Below are positions 1-9,255 of a stretch of 53,837 nucleotides of DNA, piece after piece. Under the pieces are notes generated by a model. The model searched no databases. It saw nothing but the letters and a program-made list of their open reading frames with translations, and was not told the DNA's origin. How positions within the stretch are numbered: the stretch's first letter is position 1; each line of letters begins with the position of its first letter. This DNA is from Acidimicrobiales bacterium MED-G01 (lineage in GTDB: Bacteria; Actinomycetota; Acidimicrobiia; Acidimicrobiales; Poriferisodalaceae), in NCBI GenBank assembly GCA_002457435.1, contig NTLA01000004.1, positions 1 through 53,837 on the forward strand, written 5' to 3'. Both the position numbers and the translations under genes were made by a program.

Positions 1-146
1 GATGCTGTCGCAGTTACTAAAACCTGCGTGGAACCTATTCTTGCTGTAACAGCTCCATTCGAAAGCCCAGCTAATTTGCCAGTTTCAAATGAAAGGGTTT
101 TGTCGGTACCAGAAATCGGTCCCGATACGGAAATGGCATCAGCCAT
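1..146 (-). CDS. pnp: Polynucleotide phosphorylase, N-terminal fragment (cut by window edge)
   Basis: This 3'->5' exoribonuclease/polyadenylating enzyme of the RNA degradosome is truncated by the window start, and only the first 48 residues are visible. The reading begins MADAISVSGPISGTDKTLSF and continues with an ETGKLAGLSNGAVTAR stretch and GSTQVLVTAT. This matches the first RNase PH-like domain of PNPase, where an ETG-LA-ADGAV pattern is followed by a G-T-VL-TAT strand. The ATG at 146 is preceded by GGAG about 10 bases upstream. It lies directly downstream of rpsO on the same strand, the classical rpsO-pnp arrangement. Nothing can be said about the catalytic second core or the KH/S1 tail, which lie outside the window. 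Confidence 0.9.
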   Translation of the reverse strand, partial: MADAISVSGPISGTDKTLSFETGKLAGLSNGAVTARIGSTQVLVTATA

Positions 147-243
147 AGTTTTCTTCTACTCCTTCGGCGAGACCTTCTCGCCATAATTTGCATTCAGTTG
201 GTAGACGTCGGTCACTCCGGTTTAGGTGAGGGAGCGACGACAA

Positions 244-262
244 CCAATTGCTGCTGAATTGG
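244..262 (-). other. Short inverted repeat in the rpsO-pnp spacer
   Basis: The 174-bp spacer between rpsO and pnp holds a perfect 6-bp inverted repeat, CCAATT (244-249) and AATTGG (257-262), with a 7-base loop. In Escherichia coli the same spacer carries a terminator and an RNase III-processed stem that controls pnp. The hairpin here is short and lacks a U-tract, so it is at most a candidate. The rest of the spacer shows no gene and no convincing promoter. Confidence 0.25.
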
Positions 263-320
263 GGTCTTTGTGAGCTTCGGTCGATAGTGACGTCAGTGGC
301 CCGAAGGCCGGCCTTGTCAC

Positions 321-578
321 TCAGCGACGTAAACCGAGTTTGGCAATTAGCGCTCGGTAACGCTCAACGTCATTGTTGTCTAGATAGTTCAATAGTCGGC
401 GACGGCGTCCTACAAGTTTCAGTAGTCCACGTCTGCTGTGGTGGTCCTTTTGGTGGTTCTTCAAATGTTCGGTGAGATCGTCTATCCGGTCAGTGAGAAG
501 CGCTATTTGTACTTCGGGCGAACCTGTGTCGGTGTCGTGTTGTCGATGCGCCATCATGATGTCGGATTTTTCGGCCAT
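321..578 (-). CDS. rpsO: 30S ribosomal protein S15
   Basis: S15 is a primary-binding protein of the 30S platform that contacts the three-way junction of 16S rRNA. The 85-residue product reads [13 protein letters not shown], then the diagnostic [49 protein letters not shown] and ends [13 protein letters not shown], colinear with actinobacterial S15 (about 89 aa). The open frame extends further upstream to 662, but the ATG at 578 is chosen. It has GAGG nine bases upstream and gives the normal family length; the upstream extension is Arg/Pro-rich noise. It sits between ribF and pnp in the standard order. Confidence 0.93.
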   Translation of the reverse strand: MAEKSDIMMAHRQHDTDTGSPEVQIALLTDRIDDLTEHLKNHQKDHHSRRGLLKLVGRRRRLLNYLDNNDVERYRALIAKLGLRR

Positions 579-660
579 ATGTTTATTTCCTCGGGGTACA
601 ACTTCGGGCCGCTTCGTGGTAGGTCTGGCGGCTGGCTGGCCGGCGCGAAGATTACTGGCC

Positions 661-683
661 ACTTGGCATTCTAACAGCCAAGT
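661..683 (-). other. Perfect 7-bp inverted repeat in the ribF-rpsO spacer
   Basis: ACTTGGC (661-667) and GCCAAGT (677-683) flank a 9-base spacer in the 142-bp region between the ribF stop and the rpsO start. It could be a weak transcript-end stem for ribF or part of the rpsO leader, where S15 often binds its own mRNA. There is no U-tract on either strand. I see no other signal in this spacer apart from the rpsO ribosome binding site. Confidence 0.25.
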
Positions 684-720
684 TCACACTTCATACAGGC
701 GCCACGTGTTCAGGCTCCGC

Positions 721-1665
721 TCACTCAGATAGGCACTTGGCAGCATCGGCGACATCTTTAACAAGTTGCTCTTTTAACGACTCCACGCCATCAAATTTTC
801 TTTCGCCGCGTAAACGACGAACAAACCGCACCTTCGCCGTTTCTCCGTACAAGTCTCCCCGAAACCCAATCAAATGAGCTTCAACCAGTGACCTATCTGC
901 GTCCTCATAAAAGGTGGGCCTTTTCCCAATGTTGACTGCGGCTGGGTATTGGGCGCCATCGTCACGTATGTACCAGGCCGCGTAGACGCCATCCGAAGGA
1001 ACCTGCAAATCACCGGTCGTTGGAATGTTCGCGGTAGGGAAACCAATAGTGCGTCCCCTTCTGTCGCCGGGAGTTACGACACCCCTAACTTCGAATGGCC
1101 TTCCCAAAAGCCGGTGAGCTTTCTCTACGTCCCCGTCAGACAGCGCCGTTCGTATGGAAGTGGAAGAGATCACTTCTCCTTCCCCTGTTAGGTGTTTGAC
1201 CAGAGGAAGTCCAATTACTTGATAGTCAAATTCTTCGCCCACTGCGCCGAGAGTTTGGACATTACCTCGACGCCCTTTTCCAAAATGAAAGTCTGCCCCA
1301 ACAACAACTGCTCGAGCCTGAAGACAATCGACAAGCACTTGACGAGCAAAGATCTCAGCCGGGACCTGAGCCTGCTCAGGGGTGAATTCAACGACGAGGG
1401 TGTAATCGACTCCGGTTTCTGCCAGAAGTTCCAACTTGTGATCTAAGTCGCACAATAACAACGGGGCAGATTCGGGCCGCACGACCGTAGCCGGGTGCCG
1501 ATCAAATGTGACTACCGCCGTAGCACATCCACGTTCCGCTGCTAGCCGATGCATTTCCGAAATGATGGTTCGATGACCTCGGTGAACACCATCGTATTCT
1601 CCGACAGTTACTACGCTGCCCTGCTCCAAAGTCGGCGACCAAGCCAGGTCACGAATGATCTCCAC
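721..1665 (-). CDS. ribF: Bifunctional riboflavin kinase / FMN adenylyltransferase
   Basis: This enzyme converts riboflavin to FMN and then FAD in the cytosol. The 314-residue length is normal for the bifunctional family. The N-terminal nucleotidyltransferase domain has GEYDGVHRGH (residues 22-31, the HIGH-like motif; the usual Phe is Tyr), the FHFGKGRRGN loop near residue 125 and the SSTSIR motif near 167. The C-terminal kinase domain begins around residue 185 with GRPFEVRGVV. It shows GRTIGFPTANI, the ATP/Mg-binding PTAN motif, and NIGKRPTF further on. It lies between truB and rpsO, the usual place in Gram-positive bacteria. A 76-base gap separates it from truB. Confidence 0.93.
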   Translation of the reverse strand: MEIIRDLAWSPTLEQGSVVTVGEYDGVHRGHRTIISEMHRLAAERGCATAVVTFDRHPATVVRPESAPLLLCDLDHKLELLAETGVDYTLVVEFTPEQAQVPAEIFARQVLVDCLQARAVVVGADFHFGKGRRGNVQTLGAVGEEFDYQVIGLPLVKHLTGEGEVISSTSIRTALSDGDVEKAHRLLGRPFEVRGVVTPGDRRGRTIGFPTANIPTTGDLQVPSDGVYAAWYIRDDGAQYPAAVNIGKRPTFYEDADRSLVEAHLIGFRGDLYGETAKVRFVRRLRGERKFDGVESLKEQLVKDVADAAKCLSE

Positions 1666-1741
1666 AAAGTCAAGTTACCGGCAAGCTCGCCTTACTACGA
1701 CCCACAATCATCAATAGATCTTCTGCAGCATTGGCCCACGC

Positions 1742-2605
1742 TTAGTTGGGTAGAACAACGCCTACGACCACTCGGTCATCAATTTTCTCATGCACGGCGA
1801 TCAGATTTTCAGACGAGTCAGTCAACGCCCACGGACCCGCACCTTCCGTTCGCTCATGGCTTAATCTGCCGCCGTTTCGCACTACCGGTATCTCTTGATC
1901 GGTCAGGGCCACCCGGTCCAAACCCCGAACTAACTCGAGAACCGGTTGTAACGGCGCTTCAAGGATTACGTCACTTTCCTGAATTCCGAAGACCCCACTT
2001 TGGATTCTGCGTAAATTGCGGATGTGAGCCCCGCCTTGAAGTGCAGTTCCAAGATCAGCTCCCAAGGTCCTTATGTATGTGCCAGCAGAGCAGTTGACGA
2101 CAGCACTCCAGATCAGCGGATCATTCGTAGCTTGCACGTCAAATTTTCGTATGGTTACGGAACGAGCTTCACGTTCTACCTCTTTGCCTTCGCGAGCAAG
2201 CTCATGCAGTCTTCGACCTCCAACGCGGCGAGCTGACACCATTGGTGGGACTTGTTCAATCTCTCCTGTCAGCGCTCTCGCAACTTCCTCGACCTGGGCG
2301 GCCTCAACCGACATTTTATGTTCCGCCACTACTTGACCTGACGAATCAAGAGTGTCTGTTTCGACCCCCAGAACTATCTCAACTTCGTACGTCTTGAACG
2401 AAGACATCGCGAAACGCAACAACCTCGTAGCGTTCCCTACTCCAACGACCAGTAGGCCTGTGGCATCGGGGTCCAAAGTGCCTGCATGACCAATCCGTCG
2501 TTCGCTAAAACGCTTACGTAATTGAGCGACAACGTCGTGGGAGGTCATTCCAGCCGGCTTGTCGATAAGGACCATTCCATGAACGGTTGGCGGTCTACGT
2601 CCCAT
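1742..2605 (-). CDS. truB: tRNA pseudouridine-55 synthase
   Basis: TruB isomerises U55 in the T-loop of tRNAs and also acts as a tRNA chaperone. Early motifs are GMVLIDKPAGMTSHDVV and RRIGHAGTLDPDATGLLVV, which holds the catalytic Asp in the GTLDP block. These are followed by the YEVEIVLGVETDTLD block and, after residue 170, CSAGTYIRTLGADLG. At 287 residues the length is normal. The C-terminal segment (about 230-287) would be the short actinobacterial PUA-like tail. Its ATG shares one base with the rbfA stop (TAATG), so the two are translationally coupled. Confidence 0.93.
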   Translation of the reverse strand: MGRRPPTVHGMVLIDKPAGMTSHDVVAQLRKRFSERRIGHAGTLDPDATGLLVVGVGNATRLLRFAMSSFKTYEVEIVLGVETDTLDSSGQVVAEHKMSVEAAQVEEVARALTGEIEQVPPMVSARRVGGRRLHELAREGKEVEREARSVTIRKFDVQATNDPLIWSAVVNCSAGTYIRTLGADLGTALQGGAHIRNLRRIQSGVFGIQESDVILEAPLQPVLELVRGLDRVALTDQEIPVVRNGGRLSHERTEGAGPWALTDSSENLIAVHEKIDDRVVVGVVLPN

Positions 2606-3006
2606 TAATCAGTTTCAGTCTGCCTCTCTGAAGCATCTATCTGGAGTTCCTCCAGAATAGATTCGATTCTTCCAGCTTCTTGAATTGATCTATCTGGCTG
2701 AAAATGAATAGCGGGCGTGCGACGCATTCTGGATTGATTTGCTAACGCTTGTTGGATTCTTGGTCTATGGATTTCAAGTGCTTCGGTGACCTCTTCGAGG
2801 CCATCATCATCGGAAACATAGAACCAAACTGTGGCGCCCGTGAGTTCACGATCGACGTCAACGCCGGTTACAGAAAGCAGGAAGAGCCGCTGATCGTCTA
2901 TGCGCTCTAATTCACTGGCTACTATCTCTCGAACTAGTCCCGAAACCCGATCGGTTCGGTCATAGTTCTGCCCGGTTCTACCCTGACGACCCCGTTTTTT
3001 ACTCAT
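2605..3006 (-). CDS. rbfA: 30S ribosome-binding factor A
   Basis: RbfA is a KH-fold factor needed for late 16S rRNA 5'-end maturation and cold adaptation. The 133-residue product shows a basic N-terminus, DRVSGLVREIVASELERIDD, the LLSVTGVDVDRELTGATVWF core with the conserved V-V-D strand, and a C-terminal IHFQPDRSIQEAGRIESIL helix typical of the family. A GAGAGG sequence precedes the ATG at 3006 with seven-base spacing. It sits between infB and truB, the almost universal order, with 35 bases to the infB stop. Confidence 0.9.
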   Translation of the reverse strand: MSKKRGRQGRTGQNYDRTDRVSGLVREIVASELERIDDQRLFLLSVTGVDVDRELTGATVWFYVSDDDGLEEVTEALEIHRPRIQQALANQSRMRRTPAIHFQPDRSIQEAGRIESILEELQIDASERQTETD

Positions 3007-3041
3007 CGGTGAGCCTCTCGAGTCGGTCTGCTATCTATCGG

Positions 3042-5867
3042 CTAGGCGACCGGGATCTCCCGCTCATCATATGTTTCGATGACATCGCCTTCTTTAAGAT
3101 CGGTGAAGTCTGACAGTCCTATTCCGCATTCCATCCCAGCTGTCACTTGATTCGCTGGGTCTTGGAAGTGACGAAGGGAGGCGACTTCGCCTTTCCAGAT
3201 GATCACGCCTTCACGCAAGAATCTGACCTTAGCTCCATCGCTAATCGTTCCATTTTCAACAAAGCAACCCGCTATTGGTCCGACACCCGAGATCCGGAAG
3301 ACCTGCCGGACCTGAGCTTCACCCGTGACAATCTCCTCAAATTCAGGTTCGAGCATTCCCAACATGGCGTTCTCGATATCGTCGAGCAACTGGTAGATAA
3401 TTTCATAAAGCCGAATTTCGACATTTTCTGCCTCTGCGGCTTCCCGAGCTTTCCGGTCGGGGCGAACGTTGAAACCTAAGATTGTTGCATTAGAGGCAAC
3501 CGCTAGCTGAATGTCGTTTTCGTTGACACCACCTACACCTCTACTCACAAACGCGAGTTTGACATCGTCGCGCTCAAGCTTACGTAAGCTCTCCGTGACG
3601 GCTTCTAGGGAGCCGTGAACGTCTGCTTTCAAGACCAAATTCAATGTGGTTGCTTCACCGGCTTGGATTTGTTTGAAAATATCTTCGAGCTTGGCTCCTC
3701 CACCTCCAGAAGACGATGCTGTAGCCATGTTCGCTTGGCGCTGCCAGTGTTCGCGGGTATCAGCAACTCGGCTGGCGGTCTTTTCGTCAGGGGCAACGGT
3801 GAACATGTCCCCAGACCTGGGAACTTCTGAGAGGCCTAAGACTTCCACCGGGGACGATGGCCCAGCTTCAGCCACAGCATTGCCCTGATCGTCGACCATT
3901 GCTCGAACTCGACCCCACGCCGCGCCGGCGACCATAGGATCACCGACCGAAAGAGTGCCTTGTTGAACTAGGACAGTAGCTACTGGTCCTCTTCCTTTAT
4001 CTAGATTGGCTTCAAGAACAGTTCCTATAGCCCTGCCGTCTGGGGTTGCTTGAAGCTCTTCAAGCTCGGCTACAAGCACAATCTGATCTAAAAGATCGTC
4101 AATGCCTTCCTCTGTCATCGCTGAAACGGGGACCGTTATGACCTCGCCTCCATATGACTCCGGGATTAAATCTCTTTCAGCTAGTTGTGCCAACACTCGA
4201 TTGACGTCAGCGCCTTCACGATCCATCTTGTTGATGGCTACGACGATCGGGACCTCAGCCGCTCGCGCGTGGTCCATCGCTTCCAAAGTTTGCGGCATAA
4301 CTCCATCGTCAGCCGCTACTACCAAAATGACGATATCTGTAGCTTGAGCTCCTCGAGCGCGCATACTTGTAAAGGCAGCGTGCCCTGGGGTGTCAATAAA
4401 CGTAAGCGCTCGACCGTTCCTATCGACCTGGTAGGCGCCAATGTGTTGAGTTATGCCTCCTGCTTCGCCATCAACAACATTCGACGACCGGATGCGGTCC
4501 AACAACAAGGTCTTACCGTGGTCAACGTGGCCCATAACCGTCACCACTGGTGGGCGCGGTGCCGTTCCTGGGGCGCCAAGGTCAATATCTAGAGCCTTGA
4601 GGATCTCTTCCTCCTGTTCAGCGCCTGGGTCAACGAGTCGAATTTCTGCCCCTAATTCCGCGGCGAATAGCTCGATCATGTCGTCGCTGAGAGATTGGGT
4701 TGCCGTGACCATTTCTCCTTGTTGTAAAAGGAATCTCACGACGTCAGCAGCTGAGCGATTTAGTCTGCCAGCTACTTCCTGCGCCGTTGAACCTCGCTCA
4801 ACAACAATCTCACCCTCGGGTACCGGGGCGTCGACTGGCGTATACGTTGCCAGCTCTTGTGGCTGCAGTTCTTCCTGCTGACGTCTACGACGCTTTTGTT
4901 TGCGGCCGCGTCTCTGCTGAGGTCCACCTCTAGGTCCTCCGGGACGGCCTCCGGGACGGCCTCCTGGACCGTCGGGGCCGGCCGGTGGGCCACCTGGGCC
5001 ACCTGGGCCACCTGGGCCACTAGAGCGACGTGGGCCTCCCGAGCCGCTAGGGCGATCCGATCCACGCGGGCTACCCGTTGAACGACCCCCGGGGCGTGGG
5101 CTGCTAGGAGCGCCAACGTTGTCGGCGCGACGGGCTCGTGGAGGGCCTGGCGGTGGCGGTATAGCTCGGCCTGAACCTGATTTCGGCGGAGCGCCCGGCG
5201 GCGGCGGAATGCGCTTTCCACTGCCAGAACGTGGGGGGGCCGGCATCGTGGGTGGTGGCACCGAGGGTGCAGATCCGATGTCTCGACTGGCCTGCTCGGC
5301 CCGACCGACAGGCGTTTCATCAGTTTTTGGGGCTACACGAGCAGAGGGTTCTTCGGGAGTTCGACGGGCAGGTTCTTGACCACTGGAGGTGACCAGAGGG
5401 CGAGCCGGAGGTGGCGCGGAGACGGTCGGAGGGGTATCTGCGCTCTGGGTATCAGTGGTCTCAGACGGAGGAGCCTTTTCTTCGGTCGGAGCTTGCGCGT
5501 GGGGGGCCTCCGTCGCAGGGGCCTCCGTCGCGGGGGCCTCCGTCGCAGAGGCCTTCTTCTTCGCAGGGGCCTTCTTCTTCGCAGGGGCCTTCTTCTTCGC
5601 AGGGGCCTTCTTCTTCGCAGGGGCCTTCTTCTTGGCAGGGGCCTTCTCCGTTGACGCCTGCGCATCGTCTTCTGGGTCAGGCGGCTGTACTTCTCGTATT
5701 AGTCCATCTCGCTCGGCTTTGCGTCGAAGCCGATCGGCTTGAGCAATCTGCACACTTGAGGAATGACTTTTGACACCGATGCCGAGCGCGTCACAGAGCG
5801 CGAGGGTCTCATCGTTGGTCAGACCTAGCTCTCTTGCGAGTTCATATACCCGAGGGTTCTTGGGCAA
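3042..5867 (-). CDS. infB: Translation initiation factor IF-2
   Basis: IF-2 is a GTPase that delivers initiator tRNA to the 30S subunit and drives subunit joining. The 941-residue protein has an N-terminal IF2_N helix ([20 protein letters not shown]). Next comes a long low-complexity linker (about 70-340) of Ala/Pro/Lys, then Gly/Pro/Arg. The G domain begins near residue 440 with [29 protein letters not shown] and an SAM motif. Domains II-IV follow, with [12 protein letters not shown] and GFNVRPD. The start appears to be TTG at 5867, with AAGGA just upstream. The linker contains exact tandem repeats, described separately. A ylxR gene, usual between nusA and infB, is absent here. Confidence 0.95.
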   Translation of the reverse strand: MPKNPRVYELARELGLTNDETLALCDALGIGVKSHSSSVQIAQADRLRRKAERDGLIREVQPPDPEDDAQASTEKAPAKKKAPAKKKAPAKKKAPAKKKAPAKKKASATEAPATEAPATEAPHAQAPTEEKAPPSETTDTQSADTPPTVSAPPPARPLVTSSGQEPARRTPEEPSARVAPKTDETPVGRAEQASRDIGSAPSVPPPTMPAPPRSGSGKRIPPPPGAPPKSGSGRAIPPPPGPPRARRADNVGAPSSPRPGGRSTGSPRGSDRPSGSGGPRRSSGPGGPGGPGGPPAGPDGPGGRPGGRPGGPRGGPQQRRGRKQKRRRRQQEELQPQELATYTPVDAPVPEGEIVVERGSTAQEVAGRLNRSAADVVRFLLQQGEMVTATQSLSDDMIELFAAELGAEIRLVDPGAEQEEEILKALDIDLGAPGTAPRPPVVTVMGHVDHGKTLLLDRIRSSNVVDGEAGGITQHIGAYQVDRNGRALTFIDTPGHAAFTSMRARGAQATDIVILVVAADDGVMPQTLEAMDHARAAEVPIVVAINKMDREGADVNRVLAQLAERDLIPESYGGEVITVPVSAMTEEGIDDLLDQIVLVAELEELQATPDGRAIGTVLEANLDKGRGPVATVLVQQGTLSVGDPMVAGAAWGRVRAMVDDQGNAVAEAGPSSPVEVLGLSEVPRSGDMFTVAPDEKTASRVADTREHWQRQANMATASSSGGGGAKLEDIFKQIQAGEATTLNLVLKADVHGSLEAVTESLRKLERDDVKLAFVSRGVGGVNENDIQLAVASNATILGFNVRPDRKAREAAEAENVEIRLYEIIYQLLDDIENAMLGMLEPEFEEIVTGEAQVRQVFRISGVGPIAGCFVENGTISDGAKVRFLREGVIIWKGEVASLRHFQDPANQVTAGMECGIGLSDFTDLKEGDVIETYDEREIPVA
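5502..5642 (-). repeat. Tandem repeats inside the infB linker (18 bp x5 and 15 bp x3)
   Basis: Five near-identical 18-bp units at 5553-5642 encode APAKKK five times (residues 76-105). Three 15-bp units at 5502-5546 encode ATEAP three times (residues 108-122). The units are nearly identical at the DNA level, which points to recent copy-number change by slippage. They keep several other frames free of stop codons and so create spurious long ORFs on both strands. Confidence 0.9.
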
Positions 5868-6013
5868 ACGCGTTCCTTACTTGTCGTTTAGCTCGATAAG
5901 CGGCGGTGATAGTTCCTTATGTCATCCATCTTCGCAGACAGCGACGGGGCTCCGGTAAATAACGGTGCTGTAGACCAAACAGCCACGCTACCGGGTATCT
6001 CGCCCGCTAGTGG

Positions 6014-7318
6014 TCAGTTGACCGGCTGTTCTTCCTCTTGTTCAACGGTTTCTTGGTCTTCGTTTGTCTCCAAGACAAGTTCTTCCCCGCCGGTTTCATC
6101 ACCGGGCACGTCCTCATTGACGCTTTCTTCGGCGGCTTCTTCGTCTAGTGCCGTTTCGCTCTCACCTTCTTCAGTAGCTGCCTCTTCATCGAGATTATCT
6201 TCGGACACAGCTTCCTCGGCGGCGGTTGCCCAGTCATCAGCAGACATAGCTTCGCTTCCATCAGCTGGAACCCATGTCTGCTCACCTGTCTCAGCATCCG
6301 TAACCCACTCCCCTTCGGCCCAATCACCTTCTGCATAGGCGTTTTCTTCATCGAGAATCTGGGTTTCGCTCTTTATGTCAATCCGCCAGCCAGTTAAACG
6401 TGCTGCTAACCGCGCGTTTTGTCCTTCACGGCCAATGGCTAACGAGAGCTGGTGGTCGGGCACTACGACTTCAGCAACACCTTCCACTTCATGGAAGCGA
6501 ACCTCTCGCACCTTGGCTGGCGACAAAGCTTTAGCGACGAAGTCATGCTGATCTTCTGAAAAAGGCACGATGTCAATTTTTTCGCCCCTCAGTTCATTTA
6601 CAACCTGTCGCACGCGAGCCCCTCGCGCGCCAACGCAAGCGCCGACGGGATCAATGTTGGTGTCATTTGACCAAACAGCAATTTTCGTCCTGTGCCCTGG
6701 CTCTCTGGCGCAGGCCTTCATTTCAACTATTCCGTCACTAATCTCCGGCACTTCGAGTTTGAAAAGTTCACGGATCAATCCGGGATGCGTTCGCGACACT
6801 ACGATCTGGGGGCCTTTGGCTGTCTTTCTGACCTCAACAATGTAGGCCTTTAGACGACTATTCGGTTCGGGTCTCTCGTAAGGGACTTGCTCAGACTGAG
6901 GGAGCAAAGCCTCAACTCGGCCCAGATCGAGCAGCGTGTAACGAGAGTCCGTCTGCTGGATAATGCCGGTCACTATGTCACCTTCACGGCCCGCGTATTC
7001 GTCATATTTCATGTCACGTTCGACTTCGCGAATCCGTTGGGTTAGGACCTGACGCGCCGTTTGCGCAGCAATTCGTCCGAAGTTTTCGGGTGTGTCGTCC
7101 CACTCTTGAACGACATTGCCTTCCTCATCAATTTCCTGAGCAATAACGGAAATGTTGAACATCTCGTCTATCACGACGTAAGCGTCGTCAGCAGCCTCAG
7201 GCATTCTCTTGTAGGCCGATTCGAGTCCGTTCGCGACAGCCTCTAGGAGCAACTCAGTTGTCATTCCTTTTTCTGCAGCAAGAGCCTGAAGGGCTTCCAT
7301 CATGTCCGGGGTAGTCAT
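6014..7318 (-). CDS. nusA: Transcription termination/antitermination factor NusA
   Basis: NusA binds RNA polymerase and rRNA/boxA RNA to modulate pausing, termination and antitermination. The 434-residue protein has an N-terminal domain with [23 protein letters not shown], then an S1 domain near 110-180 ([25 protein letters not shown]). The KH1 and KH2 domains hold [18 protein letters not shown] (about 222-240) and [21 protein letters not shown] (about 292-312). After about residue 325 the chain is a roughly 110-residue Asp/Glu-rich tail, not homologous to the E. coli acidic repeats by eye. It overlaps rimP by four bases (ATGA). Confidence 0.94.
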   Translation of the reverse strand: MTTPDMMEALQALAAEKGMTTELLLEAVANGLESAYKRMPEAADDAYVVIDEMFNISVIAQEIDEEGNVVQEWDDTPENFGRIAAQTARQVLTQRIREVERDMKYDEYAGREGDIVTGIIQQTDSRYTLLDLGRVEALLPQSEQVPYERPEPNSRLKAYIVEVRKTAKGPQIVVSRTHPGLIRELFKLEVPEISDGIVEMKACAREPGHRTKIAVWSNDTNIDPVGACVGARGARVRQVVNELRGEKIDIVPFSEDQHDFVAKALSPAKVREVRFHEVEGVAEVVVPDHQLSLAIGREGQNARLAARLTGWRIDIKSETQILDEENAYAEGDWAEGEWVTDAETGEQTWVPADGSEAMSADDWATAAEEAVSEDNLDEEAATEEGESETALDEEAAEESVNEDVPGDETGGEELVLETNEDQETVEQEEEQPVN

Positions 7319-7848
7319 CGTCGACTTCCTCCCTCGTGGTTATTATTCGATCCGTTTTTCGCCGCAGCTGAACCCGGCTTCGGGGAGGGTCCCCATTCAA
7401 ACACTGTCCGAGCCTTTTCTACTTCGGTCATATGAACTTCAGTTGCGCCTATGTCTGAGCTGTCAATAGTCAGTAAGCCGTTGGACACCGAAAGCAAAGT
7501 GCCGACGACCCGACGCCTGCCGTCGGGCCCGGGATTGGTTCGGACATTCACAATCTCACCTATTGCACCGGTGAAATGGTCTTCATCTCTAAGGCGACGT
7601 TCAACTCCAGGGGATGAGACTTCCAAGGTGTAACGGCCCGGTATCGGGTCATGTTCGTCCAAAACCACAGACACAGCTCGACTTAGCTCCGAGAGGTCAT
7701 CAACTCCCAATCCATCGTCACTATCCACCAGAACGGCCAAAGTGCCGCCCTTTTGGTGGATGTCATACAAACTGTGACCAGAGGCCTCTACCACCGGCTG
7801 GAGCAGCGAAAAAATTGGGTCGAGGTGACTTTGCGAGTCTGAGTTCAT
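7315..7848 (-). CDS. rimP: Ribosome maturation factor RimP
   Basis: RimP assists 30S subunit assembly before S12/S19 docking. The roughly 177-residue product has the N-terminal RimP core (LQPVVEASGHSLYDIHQKGG and VLVDSDDGLGVDDLSELSRA), the conserved block YTLEVSSPGVERRL, then a C-terminal SH3-like domain. It ends in a short Ser/Asn/Gly-rich tail. The ATG at 7848 is chosen over the GTG three bases earlier because GGAGG lies four bases upstream. It is the first gene after the 7896-7926 terminator, so it heads the rimP-nusA-infB transcript. Confidence 0.88.
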   Translation of the reverse strand: MNSDSQSHLDPIFSLLQPVVEASGHSLYDIHQKGGTLAVLVDSDDGLGVDDLSELSRAVSVVLDEHDPIPGRYTLEVSSPGVERRLRDEDHFTGAIGEIVNVRTNPGPDGRRRVVGTLLSVSNGLLTIDSSDIGATEVHMTEVEKARTVFEWGPSPKPGSAAAKNGSNNNHEGGSRR

Positions 7849-7895
7849 CACCCCTCCATTTCGCCATATTTGGGAGTTAGAGATTCTTCTGGGCC

Positions 7896-7926
7896 AAGAA
7901 AAAGGACGTGGGCAACGCCCACGTCC
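7896..7926 (-). terminator. Rho-independent terminator downstream of ispG
   Basis: GGACGTGGGC (7904-7913) and GCCCACGTCC (7917-7926) form a perfect 10-bp GC-rich stem with a three-base loop. Read on the minus strand, the stem is followed at once by TTTTTCTT (7903 down to 7896). This is a textbook intrinsic terminator that ends the long rpsB...ispG transcript 84 bases after the ispG stop. It separates that transcript from the rimP-nusA-infB transcript. The plus-strand reading lacks a U-tract. Confidence 0.88.
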
Positions 7927-8009
7927 AGCAAAAAAAGCTGACCTGTTGCAGCAATGTTACCAGTCTCTGACCACTAACCAACTCAAGCTCAATCGTCGGT
8001 GTAACTGTC

Positions 8010-9206
8010 CTATCGTTTCCGAATCATCTCAACTATCGCCTCCGCATCGTTAACATCTTCACCTTGCAGTTCCAATAAAGCTGCCCTATCCGCTTCGGCC
8101 TCCGCTTCCGCTGATTTGTCTGCTGCAGCCAAAGCCCCATCAATTCCGTCCGAAGCGACTTTCTGCGCCCATTCAACCAACGCGTCAACCATCTGATCTT
8201 CGGGCACAACCTTGACCACTTGACCACGCACAAAAAGATGTCCCCTTTTGCGGCCTGCAGCAATACCTAGGTCCGCCCCTTTCGCTTCACCCGGCCCATT
8301 GACTACACAACCCATGACAGCGACCTGTATTGGTAAGTTGAGTTCGGTGAGAGCTTCTTGGGCCATCGCCGCTATTGAGATGACGTCTACTTCGGCTCTC
8401 CCACAGGAAGGACATGCAATTAGGTCCAACGAACTTCGCTCTCGCAAGCCGAGAGCCTCCAGCAACTGACGACCTGCTCTCGCTTCTTCAATCGGGTCCG
8501 CTGTAAGGCTGTACCGGATCGTATCGCCTATGCCTTCATTCAGTAAGGTTGCAATCCCCGCAGTAGCTTTCAGGATTCCGGCTGGCGGTGGCCCGGCTTC
8601 TGTCACCCCAAGGTGCAAGGGAAAATCGACAGTGTCAGCTAATAGCCGATACGCCTGCACCATTAACCGGACGTCACTTGCCTTAACCGAAATCTTCACG
8701 TCATCGAATCCGACCTCCTCAAAGTAGCCAAGCTCGCGTTTAGCTGATTCGACTAACGCCGCTGCAGTCATGCCATATTTGTCTTCGATATCAGGGTCGA
8801 GCGATCCCGCATTGACACCTATTCGAATGGGGACGTTGCGGTCTCGCGCTTCAGACGCAACGGTTTTTATGTGCTGTTCCTTCCGTATGTTGCCGGGATT
8901 GAGACGCAAACACGCGACCCCGGCATCTAACGCTGCCAACGCCAATCGATGTTGAAAGTGGATGTCTGCGATGATCGGCACCGGGGAACGCGGAACGATA
9001 CGAGCCAAAGCTTCAGCAGCTTGTATTTCGTTACATGTACACCGGACAATTTCTGCACCAGAACTCGCCAGAGCATAAATCTGTTCGAGAGTGGCCTCTA
9101 CATCTGCCGTCTTGGTGGTTGTCATCGACTGGACGCTGATTGGAGCTCCTGCCCCTACCTGCACCCCTCCGACGTTCACACTGCGAGTCATTCGGCGTTC
9201 GAACAT
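8010..9206 (-). CDS. ispG: 4-hydroxy-3-methylbut-2-enyl diphosphate synthase (MEP pathway)
   Basis: IspG (GcpE) is the iron-sulfur enzyme that converts MEcPP to HMBPP in non-mevalonate isoprenoid synthesis. The 398-residue product has VNVGGVQVGAGAPISVQSMT at its start and the TIM-barrel blocks PIIADIHF and CLRLNPGNI. The [4Fe-4S] cysteines lie in LIACPSCGRAEVDV and AVMGCVVNGPGEA. After about residue 345 it carries an Ala/Glu-rich helical extension absent from the shortest homologues. It lies downstream of rseP and dxr, another MEP-pathway gene, as in Mycobacterium. The ATG at 9206 is preferred over the GTG at 9209. Confidence 0.94.
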   Translation of the reverse strand: MFERRMTRSVNVGGVQVGAGAPISVQSMTTTKTADVEATLEQIYALASSGAEIVRCTCNEIQAAEALARIVPRSPVPIIADIHFQHRLALAALDAGVACLRLNPGNIRKEQHIKTVASEARDRNVPIRIGVNAGSLDPDIEDKYGMTAAALVESAKRELGYFEEVGFDDVKISVKASDVRLMVQAYRLLADTVDFPLHLGVTEAGPPPAGILKATAGIATLLNEGIGDTIRYSLTADPIEEARAGRQLLEALGLRERSSLDLIACPSCGRAEVDVISIAAMAQEALTELNLPIQVAVMGCVVNGPGEAKGADLGIAAGRKRGHLFVRGQVVKVVPEDQMVDALVEWAQKVASDGIDGALAAADKSAEAEAEADRAALLELQGEDVNDAEAIVEMIRKR

Positions 9207-9255
9207 CACTAACAGTCTGGCACCTTGATCGCGAGTTCCCTGCTACAGCACTGTC

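Noticed and set aside
1549-2097. 182-aa plus-strand ORF across the ribF-truB junction
   Set aside because: It runs antisense through two well-supported genes and has no recognised domain or ribosome binding site.
5376-5773. Three overlapping plus-strand ORFs (and another frame on the minus strand) across the infB linker
   Set aside because: They arise because the infB tandem repeats keep several frames free of stops. The sequences are Arg/Ser/Gly/Phe low complexity with no domain, and infB itself is certain.
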